Shown: one piece after another, positions 26,165 to 45,038 of the stretch
Layout: each line of letters starts with the position of its first letter
How positions within the stretch are numbered: position 1 is the stretch's first letter
Assembly (NCBI RefSeq): GCF_900963305.1
Contig: NC_042515.1
Span: 7,238,377-7,302,376 of the forward strand
Reading direction: 5' to 3'
From: Echeneis naucrates
Lineage: Eukaryota > Chordata > Actinopteri > Carangiformes > Echeneidae
Length of the DNA stretch: 64,000 nt
The notes under the pieces: model-generated
Database searches by the model: none
Seen by the model: only the letters and a program-made list of their open reading frames with translations
What the model was told of the DNA's origin: nothing
Program-made: the position numbers and the translations under genes

Positions 26165-26228
26165 GGGGGTCATGTAAATGACACAAATTTTAAGGCAGAT
26201 GAAAACATTTCTTCAAGTTCATCACAAG
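24861..26228. other. gls2 5' flank and rdh5 3' flank
   Basis: The first ~60 bp to the right of the gls2 start codon are GC- and CpG-rich, continuous with the CpG-rich exon 1, and probably belong to the 5' UTR and promoter. The rest is AT-rich. The right end carries the rdh5 3' UTR with a long microsatellite. No further exon is recognised. Confidence 0.5.
26094..26169. repeat. (GT)n followed by a 22-nt G run
   Basis: About 27 GT units (26094-26148) run directly into 22 consecutive G (26148-26169). The block begins 60 bp past the rdh5 stop codon, so the rdh5 transcript would carry C22 and then (CA)n in its 3' UTR unless polyadenylated earlier. Confidence 0.95.
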
Positions 26229-28697
26229 TTACACACTCTTTGAAGGACGAGGCAGCACCAGCCTCAGCCCAATATCAACCACACAGGAAGGCATGTAAGA
26301 GAGAGGGATCCAAATGAGCTTGGCATCCCAGCCGGCACTGTATCTGGTGCGTGGGTAGGCAGCCATCAGTGCGTGCTCCATACAGTTGGTCACCTTGGTG
26401 AGGTCAGTGTCACAGATAGCATTCATGATTAACCGCTGGATCTTTATGTCTGAAAAGCACGAATGATATGAACAAAACGATGGACTGATATGCTCAAATG
26501 TATCATATTTAAATGTCCTATCATCCATCAAGTTTTCACTATAAAAAGAGAATATTAAGAATGAGTCTCAAATTTGAGTCATAAAACAGGCTCATTTGTG
26601 AACAATTAATCCTAATTTCTATTTTACATTTATAAAGATCTTAAGTTTGTAGAAATAAGGCCAGCAGCACTTACACTTATCCAGGTACTTGTCTCCATAA
26701 CTGGCTTGAACTTCAGGGCTGAGCTGGTTCCACAACCGATCCAACTCTCTCTCAAGAGGTTCAAGACTCGTCACTGCGGTCTTGAAAAACCCAGGCTCAA
26801 TGATACAGACATTGATGCCAAAGTAGTTTATATCCCTCCTGCATATAAAAAGAAAAAAATACAAGTTCACATTTTATATAATAACGCTTTAAATGAGTTT
26901 GATTTATAAACAAGTCTCCCTTTCAAAAGGTTTCAAAAAGGTTTAGGTTTTTAAAAGTTTCAGTTGTATTTAATGGTTTTATCAATAGTCAATCAGTTTT
27001 TTAATTCCAGTTTATTTCTAATTATAAATGGTGTCATTAGGTGCCATGCTTGGCTTGACAGATTGCGATTAAGTCTGTAAAACATATGAATGTTGGTTAT
27101 GTGGTAAATAGAGCTTTTAAACTTAATAAGCAAGTTGCAGTCACACATGCTAAAAATCAGTTAATAAATTAAGTTGAAATTCTTTATAGGTTAGGGTTAA
27201 AAACACACACACCAGAAAAAAACGAGACAACTGGACAATCTGGCAAACCCTAACCTGATGCTTAGTTTTTAGTAAGCTCAGCTGAATTAAAGCACTGAGG
27301 AAGACCAACGTGTTTAGGCCAATATATATCCATCTGGCATGTATTTTATTGTGGAAATGTATGATGAGGTGATAGGAAAAGCACAGCATCCTTCACTCCA
27401 CTAGTTCCTACCAGCACCACCTGCTTCCCTTCAGCTACCCATCCTCCTGCATCTCGTCTGTCCTTTGCTCCCCCCTACCACACAAATGTCATTTCACTAC
27501 ATAAAAATCAACAAACTAGCTTCCAGGGAGGACTGGTGATGGTCACACGTACTGAAATAATAAAATATTTAGCTGCAAAACAATAAATGCATCTATCTCA
27601 TAAAAAGTTTACGCACCCTGTGGTCTTAAATTATGAGGAAAAATGCAGACCAGAAAAAAAGTATGATGAAATGCTTGCTGCCTGCACACCAATATCCCTC
27701 ATATGCAAAGACTGATGTGTGTGTGACTGTCCTTATAATCACAATACACTGAAGGCCTTTGTACAGGATGGTAAAGGGCAGATTTGATCACTGGAAACAT
27801 AATACTTTCTTTGTGTTGGCAGGACACACTGTATGTGCATGTAAAATGAGGTTGCAAGTCTTACCTGAGGCAGTCAGAAAAAGACTCCACCGCAAACTTG
27901 GAGATGCAGTATCCACCACCATTAGCAGCCACTCTACCCAGTACTGATGCAACATTTACAATACGGCCGCGAGCCTTTTTGATGAGGGGCAGGAAAGTCA
28001 TTGTCATGGCAATTACTCCATTCATGTTGACTTTCATTGTACTGTGGAAGTCTTCCACTTTCATCCACTCTGAAGGGCCCATGGGTAATGAGCGACCAGC
28101 ATTGTTCACGATACCCCAAAGCCCTGTAAAGGAAATCAAAGACAAACAGGGGAAGAGCGTGTCCATTAACTGAAATAATGTCATGTTTGTCATACAAGTC
28201 AAATCACTCCTCACCCTTCTCGCCAACCTCCTTTTCGGTAAACTCCAAGGCTTTCTGAATGCTGTCCTGATTAGTCACATCGAGCAGGATAGTTTTCAGA
28301 TACGGTCCTGCCACCCGCTTCAGATCATCTGCTCCCTTCTCAGTGAGACAGCCGGCCAGCACGCGGAAACCTTTTCGATCAAGCTTCTTACACAGCAAGT
28401 TTCCAAATCCAGAGTCGCAGCCGGTCACCAAGACATACTTGTCAGTGATGTTCTCAATCTCCAGGCTGTCTCTGTACAGCCATACAATAACCCACAACAC
28501 CACAAAGGTGGCACTGATGTACAGCCAAGCATTTTCCCTAAAAGAGAAAAGACAAGAGAATTTATAATAAAAGCTGTGACTTTAAGCGATATAAGCTGAA
28601 ACGTTAGGCTACAGCTGTCGATTGTTGGTCAAAGTGTGCAGTGCTGCACCTTTTACATTACTTACCCTAAAAGGTTGTAGATAAACTCTGTATCCAT
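26229..28697 (-). CDS. rdh5: Retinol dehydrogenase 5 (11-cis retinol dehydrogenase)
   Basis: Short-chain dehydrogenase of the SDR9C group. RDH5 oxidises 11-cis-retinol to 11-cis-retinal in the retinal pigment epithelium, anchored in the endoplasmic reticulum. Coding exons: 28697-28666, 28537-28215, 28123-27865, 26838-26675, 26449-26229, giving 332 residues (human RDH5 has 318). A hydrophobic anchor spans about residues 14-32. The cofactor motif TGCDSGFG is at 49-56, VNNAG at 124-128, catalytic Ser178, and Tyr190-x3-Lys194 (YCISK). The C-terminal part ([28 protein letters not shown]) follows RDH5 closely, and a second hydrophobic segment lies near the end. It sits downstream of bloc1s1 on the same strand, as in mammals, which favours rdh5 over rdh16 or hsd17b6. 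The start is the first ATG of the exon 1 frame. Confidence 0.88.
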
Positions 28698-31481
28698 GTT
28701 GCTTTCAGGATTGGAACTGGGCTGAAAAAACACCTTGAGCAAATGTTAATAGGAACTGACACAGCAAACTTCCAAATTTCGTGCAGACTAATTTCAGACA
28801 TGCCTACAATTAAAACCTTACTCGATTTCATAATGACGTAGGGTCTTACTGAAGTATTATGCTGAACCTGTTCACTGAGAGCCCTCGCAGAAGAGTTGCT
28901 TGTTATACAGCACTGCTTTGAGCACATGAAAAATCTTTGGATAATACTCTTAAGGAAGAATGAAAGGCATTTGTGAGAGAACGAGACCTGAAAAAGGGGG
29001 GTGTGCATTGTTTTCAAGCATAAATTTAATGCCCGTGACACAGCTGCTTAGCTGCTCATTCTGAAAACCAATTAGTTTTTAGGTTTATTAGAGAGAAAAC
29101 ATTCTTCTGTGGGTTATATCAAAATTGCCTTCACTTAAATCAGACAGTGTATAACAGTGTTATCTAACACCAATATATTGCTGTTAAATTGGGGCATAAT
29201 AATCCTGTAGATAGATAAAGGTCAGGTAGAGAATGTAAATTTTCTTTCACAACTGTAATAAATTCATCCTGAGAAAATACCGGAATGCTTCAAATAAATG
29301 CATATATCAATATAATCTGACCAGCGAACACAAATCAAACTTAAAACCTCAAGTCTTTTCTTTAAGATTGCGCTAGATATATTTAAACTATAAAATTGAA
29401 TTGATTAATTTGCAATGGGAGATGACTATGACTATCAATAGAAAGGCTAATATAGAAAAACGACAAAAAAAAAAAAAAAAAAAAGAGCCAGAGCATGTAT
29501 GACAGGAAAAATCATAATAATGAAAAATATTTGGGGGAAAAAAAAAAAAAAAAAAAACTAGATTGTCCTACCCGTTTTCTTTTTCAAGAAGTAATGGATG
29601 TCCACAAGTTATTCTTCCTCTTTCCTTTCCCTTTCTGGTTATTTGTCGGTCTTAACTCAGAGAGGCTGGTCAGACAGAGGCTTTATTCTTGTGGTTTATC
29701 CCTTAAGACAAGTACCACCACTAGTAATCCCAAATCCGCAACCATTTGGTTTGTGCATGTGTTGTGATAAAAACAGGCTTGTCAAAGATTGGGTTTACAG
29801 AAAACTGACTTTTCTGTACAATTTGGAACTTCCAATGTCTCACGGTGTGTTAATTTTAAAATGACATCTTTTAATTTGGAACTATCAATCAATCAATCCA
29901 GACTCTTTCTCTGGGTCTGCACACAAAAATTCTTAATACTTAAATATGTATAATAATCCCACATTTTAAGAGTACTGTGTGCTCTTAAAATCATGCATAT
30001 AATCTTGGCTCAGTTCACTGACCTATTATATCAGTTTTAATCCTAAACAATATATGCTGTATATTCAACGTGACTATTTTGAGAGTATGAGCACCAAGTG
30101 GCTATTATGTATTAGACTGTATTGTGGTGTATCAATATTATGCTTTAACAAAACTTAAGTGTATTTTCTAAAGATGACTTGCCTAAATGCTGCAACTTCC
30201 AAGTCAAAATAAATTTGCACAATTTCTGTGTAAATGGCTTAGATAATGACATTTTCTAAACTGAGGTGATGTAACAAACCTCCTTTTGATAGAAAAACAT
30301 ATATTTCAATAGCATGTGATAAACTGACTGAGTGTCTGTTGCCTGGTTACTATACTAATAGTGTGCAGTGAAGGAAAGTGTTGGTCATGAACCACACCTG
30401 AAATGACATTAGGAAAAAAAAAAAAAAAAAAAAGACAGCAATGTGCATCATGACATAACTTTCCTTCACGTCACACATTCTTTCAGTTGAATCAGCTCAG
30501 CCAAGCAAATATTTATCCAGTGTACTTAGTAACTCAATAGCAGTGGTGTTGCAAAACCTTTCCCATATTAGACCTTGAAATACTAAAACTGTTACTTTGC
30601 TATTTTGAATTACAGCCACAGTTTATGAAAAAAAAAAAGTCCTTGACCCAATTAAAACCAAATTTCTTCTTGCCTATCACTGACACCTACTGTTTGTATA
30701 AAAAAAGAATTCTCTATAAAATCAACCTGATCAAACTTCCAATAAAAAAAAAGGCTCTTCATGCACATTTTGTCTAGTTTTTCATTGAGGTTTTGTGGAT
30801 TACAGCTGTTGTGAAGCTTTACATACAGATACTGTATGTAAAGCTTCTGTGGATAAGATTTGGAAATTAAATTAGTCTAGCCTTGTTTCACACACTGGTG
30901 GATTTTTACATTTTATTAAAAACAATGTTCCATCATCAAAGTTATCTAACAAAAACAGTACAAACCTCACTGTACACAGACATGCATGTTTTAGGTATCA
31001 GGAGCTGAAAGTAAGCCTTCCTCTTTCAGTGGACACAGACATTAACGGTGGTTGGAATTTGCGGCCCCTCTAAGCTATTAGAAGCTGGTGAGCAAAGCTT
31101 TTACATACAACTAATTCATACCTGTCACTGCATGACATAGCATTTTCCATGATTTTTTCCAATTATCCATTCATCAATTTAATTCACTACTAAAGAGATT
31201 GTAGAACCTTTTCATTTTTAACACAAGCTTGATATTTCAACGACTTCAGCATCATTGTATGGTTTAATATTGTTCCTCGCACAAGAACTTATGAAATGAT
31301 GCATGTTGTGCAGTTACCTGCCAAATGCAGCAGGCATTTAGCCTTACAATGTGATCATCAGCTTTAGCCCACACTGAGGCCACTGCTTGCACCTTTGCCA
31401 ACAGCAGTCAACTTAATTTTACTTTCAATCCAGTGTATTTAGTTTCAGTTGTAAACCTTTCAACATGTCTTCCCGTTAAAT
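28698..31481. other. Interval between bloc1s1 and rdh5
   Basis: This holds the rdh5 5' flank and the bloc1s1 3' UTR. It is AT-rich and has three pure A runs of about 19-20 (near 29464, 29540 and 30414). A perfect hairpin sits at 30813-30847. No extra exon is evident. Confidence 0.5.
30813..30847. repeat. Perfect inverted repeat (16-bp arms, 3-nt loop)
   Basis: GAAGCTTTACATACAG (30813-30828) is followed by ATA and by its exact reverse complement (30832-30847). It lies between bloc1s1 and rdh5. It could be a tiny MITE remnant, a cruciform-prone site, or an RNA hairpin if transcribed. I do not recognise the family. Confidence 0.9.
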
Positions 31482-33540
31482 TTATGAGGAGGCAGATTGA
31501 AGCTGACCCTTGTGTACATACTCCAAAGCTGTGGCGATGGTCCTCATATCCATCTCAATACTGCGGGCCCAGTTTTCCACATCACCAATTTCCTGTCCAC
31601 AGAGTACAAAAACAGCGAGTCAATGGTTTCTACTTGGTACATTTATCAGTCTGGCCGTTTGTCAAGCTTCCTTTGACCCTCTGAAGATGACAAGAGCTGG
31701 ATAATTGTATTGATGAATTGCTTTTACCACCTGTCAAATCTGCTTTGATCTCTTAGAAGCTGTGTCCTACAGCCCTTTCATGAAAGTAATCTCCTTTTAG
31801 TAAAGCTGATAAAGCAAGATCGTAAGATCTGATAAGTCATTCCAACTTTTGTAGCAATAATTGTATTTGGAAAGGCACACTACTGTACAGTTTCCTACAT
31901 TTTTAATTTAGTTTTTTTTTCCCTTAACATTACCACTGAATCACATAACTCAATATAGTGTTGGTCCAATCCATCTCAAGACATGATTTGACAGGTAAAT
32001 TTACAGGCTTATATAAACTGTAAAGAACGGTAGAATTTGTTTATTTTTTTTTATTATTTGATAAAGAACTTCTTAATACTTTCTGACATTTCTTGCTGAT
32101 AAATTAAAATTAAAATTTAATAAATTATAAATAAATCTTACCTTTAGGGCCTGATTGAAACCTTCCACCATTGTGATCCATTGAGCAGTTTGTTTAGAGA
32201 ACTGGCTCGCTTGCACCTGGAGAGTCTTCACCTCATGGTCAAGTTTACGCTGGTTCACATATGCCTGGGCAACACTGAAGAAAGAACAAAAACAACGAAG
32301 AGAAGCAGTATTGGTAAACCTATAACATATATGGTATACATATTTATGCAAGTGAGTTCTGCAATTAATTGCCTTGTTGATGTGTTCCAAAAACATACTG
32401 TTACATTAAAACTTGACTAAATCTTATGAAGTCTTATGAAGGATTTTGGTCATAAGCTTTTTCATAAAGGACCAGCACAACAATAGTCTTTGTATCCCAC
32501 TCTTGTTCTTCAAGCTGATTGTCTTGGTTTCATCACAACTTTCACAATGTTAACAATCGTAATGTACGATTTGCAGCTGTGTCACACACTGGAACACTCT
32601 TATCCTGCCAGGAATTTAATGATTTCTTTTATTGGTTCAGAAAGAGGTGTTGGTGGCAGGTACCCTGGAGAGGTCAGCTTGACTTCAAATCTGCTCAGTG
32701 ATTATGGTACACAGACAATATATAGAGCACTAATCAAGGGTTTGGACACAATTTCTTATTCATTTGAATGGCAAAGTGTGCCCAACCTTGGGACTGGTAC
32801 TGTATATAAAGGACACATTTCATGATTTTAAATATTGGCCATATATCAGAGTTTACTTTCAACTCTGTAGGCTGTAATACTTGTTCAGTAACAACATTAG
32901 TTATCTATCTCAATTAAACATAACATTGTATGAACATAGTTAGTCAATCAGTTGCAAAGTAAGCTGTTATTCATTTTAAACCCCTTTAAGATGAGATTTA
33001 ACTCATAACAAACTTTTCCGTCATCTTCTTATATTTTAATTATTTTTTAACGCAGTGAAAGTCATCTGCATAGGTTGTAAAGTCATTTTCAAGTCAAATG
33101 ATCCAGATGCCTCCTGATGTGTTGTACTAGCAAAAGAGCAGGGTGTGAGATGAATATACATCGTCATATGTGGAATACACTTTGGCACAGGAGAGTTTTT
33201 ATGAAGAGTGGGTCAGAGTTTCCAAATCCACAGCCATCCTTAACCTCAGTTTTTCTGTAAAGGCGAACAGCAAACATCGCTTTCATACCCAACGTTGAGG
33301 TGGTCAACCAGGGCTTCTGTCAGACATGTGGCTGCAGCTATGGCCTCACGCCTGCGACGCTCTGTGGAGGAAACAAAACCAACACAAACAAACAGCGACG
33401 GCTGTGAGTTAAAACGGGAGTCCGGAGCTTTGTTTTTAGCATCGGTTAGCATAGCAGCTAGCCGCTAAGAAGCACCCACCCTGAAGTTCCTTCCGCTCAT
33501 TTTGCTTCGCTTGGTGCTCCTTCAGCAGGCGAGACAACAT
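31482..33540 (-). CDS. bloc1s1: Biogenesis of lysosome-related organelles complex 1 subunit 1
   Basis: Small coiled-coil subunit (also called GCN5L1) shared by BLOC-1 and BORC, acting in endosome-lysosome sorting and lysosome positioning, with a reported role in mitochondrial protein acetylation. Coding exons: 33540-33480, 33361-33289, 32274-32142, 31592-31482, giving 125 residues, the same as the short human form. Recognisable parts are MLSRLLKEHQAKQNERKELQ, then RRRREAIAAATCLTEALVDH, VAQAYVNQRKLDHEVKTLQV and the C-terminal WARSIEMDMRTIATALEYVH. Helical heptad-like sequence spans most of the protein and there is no signal peptide. It lies upstream of rdh5 on the same strand, the mammalian arrangement. 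The intron between coding exons 2 and 3 holds a palindromic MITE. Confidence 0.97.
32719..32808. mobile_element. Palindromic MITE, Tc1/mariner-like ends
   Basis: This 90-bp segment in a bloc1s1 intron is an imperfect palindrome. The left arm (TATATAGAGCACTAATCAAG...) matches the reverse complement of the right arm (TATATACAGTACCAGTCCCA...) at most positions, and the arms meet at CATTTGAATG. ACAGTACCAGTC followed by a TTTGGACACA-like stretch resembles termini of fish Tc1-like elements. TA ends fit Tc1/mariner target preference. It has no coding capacity. Confidence 0.75.
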
Positions 33541-34122
33541 CCTCCGCGATAGTTGGAGTAACTTAGTAAATGGGTTATTGTTGAGTTAAGTGAGTAACAT
33601 GACGCTGACGGCCGGAGGAAGGAAAGATGCTAACAGCTGACTAACGTATCCGTTATCACGAGACCAAGCTCGAGGACGTAATTTGTGGGCGTGACTAGAA
33701 TGCTGACGCCAGCTTCCTGTAGTGTGACGCCATAACGGAACAAAAAGAGACTCACACAAACAACACACAAACTCTTTTAAAATGATTTGTTTTATCGTTT
33801 AAATGTAGACGGTTTCTTTTTTTGATTGTTGTACCAAAATGCATTTAAATTTCACATTATGTGAGACCTAAAAAAAAAAAAAAGAACTAAAAATAACTAC
33901 TTACTAATGACTCTGCTATTATCTTTACCATTGATAACAACCATTCCTTAAGAAGGTTCTCTTTCCTCATCAACCTGTGAGGTCGCATGCGGTAAAGGTG
34001 CTCAGTTTAATTACCTTCATTAACGAAGGTTTAGATTCAGGAAGTAAGAAAAACTGTTTGCATGTCTTTGGACTGTTCAGTGTTCAAAGTGATATGTGCC
34101 ATGTTATGTATTCACAATCGGA

Positions 34123-34177
34123 CTGTGGATAGCCGCCTTCCCTTACAGCAAGAAGGTTCCGTATTCAAGTCCCGGTG
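34123..34177 (+). mobile_element. tRNA-derived SINE head, degraded (Mermaid/V-SINE-like)
   Basis: The stretch GATAGCCGCCTTCCCTTACA, then GCAAGAAGGTTCCGTATTCA and AGTCCCGGTG resembles the common teleost SINE head in which GGTTAGCACTGTCGCCTCAC is followed by AGCAAGAAGGTCCTGGGTTC and GAATCC, including a decayed RNA polymerase III B box. Only the head is visible. Confidence 0.5.
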
Positions 34178-34257
34178 CTTTCATTTTGACTTTTTGGGGA
34201 TACATTAGATGTGGGGAGTGGTAAAGAACACATTCAGAGAAAAGAAAACATTTTTTA

Positions 34258-34560
34258 AACTCAACTTTATTAGAATTTTACAACACTTGCACTGCAAAAC
34301 AGGACATCATTGATGCCAAACATAAAGCATTTAAACAATGCGGGCTCTAGTATAATCTCTGCGGCATCTCTATTCTCTAGGGAGGGGGCTCTGTGAAGGG
34401 GTGCGGTCTAGTCTCTACTGGGGATAACACAACAAGTGACAGCCTGCCCTGTCCATCAGTCACACCAATTAACCAATTAACTTTGACCAGACCAGGGGCC
34501 GAACTCACAAACTTCTTATTGGGGGATTTGCGCTAACCCCTATGCCACAATGCTGCTCAA
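34258..34560 (-). mobile_element. Second tRNA-derived SINE relic, opposite strand
   Basis: Reading the minus strand from 34560, GCAGCATTGTGGCATAGGGG then TTAGCGC resembles a tRNA-like head with an A box. GTGAGTTCGGCCCC further on resembles a B box. The copy runs to an AATAAAGTTGAGTTT tail near 34258-34275. Ends are approximate and the family is inferred. Confidence 0.45.
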
Positions 34561-34668
34561 GGTACACGGCAGAAAACTGGTATATCAACAACTTCCATCT
34601 GTATTTTTTATGTACATCCCAGTTAATATACAGGTGCAATATTATATTATTTTTATATTATAAATATG

Positions 34669-34702
34669 ATAGATATATACTTTTATTTATCCTGAGAGAA
34701 AT
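34669..34702 (+). mobile_element. Possible LINE 3' tail fragment
   Basis: TTTATTTATCCTGAGAGAAA followed by TTC resembles the TTTATTGATCC-x-GGGAAATTC-type tail left by some fish non-LTR elements. It is very short, so this is a weak call. Confidence 0.3.
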
Positions 34703-35149
34703 TCTAGTGGCGGCCGCCACTCCTAAATGAATGTAGAGGAAACAATGAGACAGGAAATCTCTGCATCAAATGTTTTATGCGTCCGAAAGTATTAAGAGGA
34801 ATCAAGCAAAAACTAATGTCCCCTACAGAGGACAAAAATGAATTGCCGATTCTAAATAGGATATATTCGGCGATTTTATTCATAGACAGAAACTTAATTT
34901 CGTCTTTGAAATAAAATATGGTTCGGTGTTGTCGAATGAATTAAATTGTGTATAAAATTAGGAAAACTGTTGGAAAATGTTTTATAACAACGCTATTAAG
35001 GTTAAGGTTAATTTAAGGAATGTTGCTCACGATTTAATAAAAACTGCAGGTATTTTTTTACATATTGTTAGACATACTGCATCGAACATCTGTTGGTATG
35101 GTCGGCTTTTGTTTTGAAAATCTCGAACCGGAAAGGCTGGTCTTGTTCT

Positions 35150-35256
35150 GGCTAGCGGAACACGGGATTGTGCAGATGGCAGGCGGCTACCTGTCAACAT
35201 CACAGGCATAAGTGAAACTAAAGTCCCGGAGTCTCTTTGTCGTCTGCTTAAACCAG
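35150..35256 (+). promoter_or_regulatory. Probable itch 5' non-coding exon and promoter region
   Basis: A candidate first exon ends at a CAG|GTAC donor at 35256. It would splice to an acceptor near 36223 (CCTTGCAG), just upstream of the coding start. The left boundary is only estimated. The surrounding DNA is relatively rich in CpG compared with the flanks, with no TATA box seen, consistent with a housekeeping promoter. This is inference without transcript data. Confidence 0.4.
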
Positions 35257-36266
35257 GTACGGACATTTAATCGGTCGCTGAATGAGGAAGCTGGCTTTTC
35301 ATCGATCGACTGATCGAAGCTGCTAAAGGAACCGCGAGCTGTTAGCATTACTCACGATAGTTAATGCTAAGCGTCGGCGTTGAACACGTCGGCGAGCAAA
35401 GTTCCCCCAGGTCCTGGTCGAGCCTCTCGGTTTCGTTTACATTTCGATTACACTTTATTTTAACTATAATCGTACTCGGTAATACGGAACAGGACGGTGT
35501 TAGAAGCTGTCTTGCCAACAAAGCCACTCTCGGCTAACCCCGAAGCTAGCCTGATAGTTAAAGCTATTAAGCTACAGTTAGGCTGCTTGTTTGTAGCAGG
35601 TAGTCCTCTGACAACTTTAGGCTGCTACCCGATACACAGCACCTCTATCACATAAACTATATTAAGGCACACCACTCCCCTTTTCCTGTCATTTGATATT
35701 AACCACCTTTTTTGTTTGGTTAGAGGATGCTTTCACAGATTAACTAGGTAGGTGTTAGTGACACTTAATATAGCTAACTTAAGGATGGGATTTTCTATTC
35801 GGTGGTTGCTCGAAATAGCTAAGATTAGACCAAGTCACTGGCTAACGTTGCTCCGTTTAGCGGACATGACATTAAATTACGCAAGAATAAGGAAGTAGAC
35901 AGAACCTGACCAAAATGAAATAAAAAATTAAAGTCAAATTAAAATATGTACACTTTATGTCATCTGAATTCTTGTTCTCAAACAAATTCCCTTGAAATAT
36001 TATGAGAAGTATTGTGTGGTAGTCTTGTCTTTTGTTGTGTGACTCAGCATCACTAGAAGCACTCTCATAGCTTTTGTTTTAGATGGATATCTTCCTCAAT
36101 CCATTCTTGCCTTAGTACTTCAAGGCAGGCTATATTTTCCTCTTATGCCAACCTATTCAATTACTTTGAGTGGCTTACATGCATAGAGACTTTCCTGCTT
36201 ATGTTTGATTTCCCTCCTTGCAGTTGTTGCAGTTCCTTTTGGTGCACCCAACAAGGCTTTAGTGTT

Positions 36267-36277
36267 ATGGATGAGCC

Positions 36278-36281
<4 letters not shown>
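36267..36281 (+). promoter_or_regulatory. Short upstream ORF overlapping the itch start codon
   Basis: ATGGATGAGCCATGA encodes MDEP and a stop. The stop TGA overlaps the main itch ATG in a shared ATGA. Ribosomes starting here would terminate on top of the main start, a layout that could reduce or couple translation. The main frame is in a better context (GCCATGA) than the uORF (GTTATGG) at the upstream bases. Confidence 0.6.

Positions 36282-45038
<8,757 letters not shown>

Larger units (their letters stand above)
33541..35150. other. Interval between divergent bloc1s1 and itch
   Basis: This holds the upstream regions of two divergent genes. Its middle is filled by degraded tRNA-derived SINE and LINE-tail relics, and the rest is AT-rich. 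It also marks the change from genes of the human 12q13 type (left) to genes of the human 20q type (right). No exon is recognised. Confidence 0.55.

Noticed and set aside
26060-26317. Open frame across the (GT)n/G22 block
   Set aside because: It simply translates a microsatellite into Val-Cys and Gly repeats and overlaps the last rdh5 exon on the other strand.
27898-28599. Long plus-strand frames of 91 and 138 codons
   Set aside because: They are antisense shadows of the rdh5 coding exons.
34123-34177. Possible functional tRNA gene
   Set aside because: The B-box-like region is decayed, no cloverleaf can be closed, and the surrounding words match a SINE head instead.
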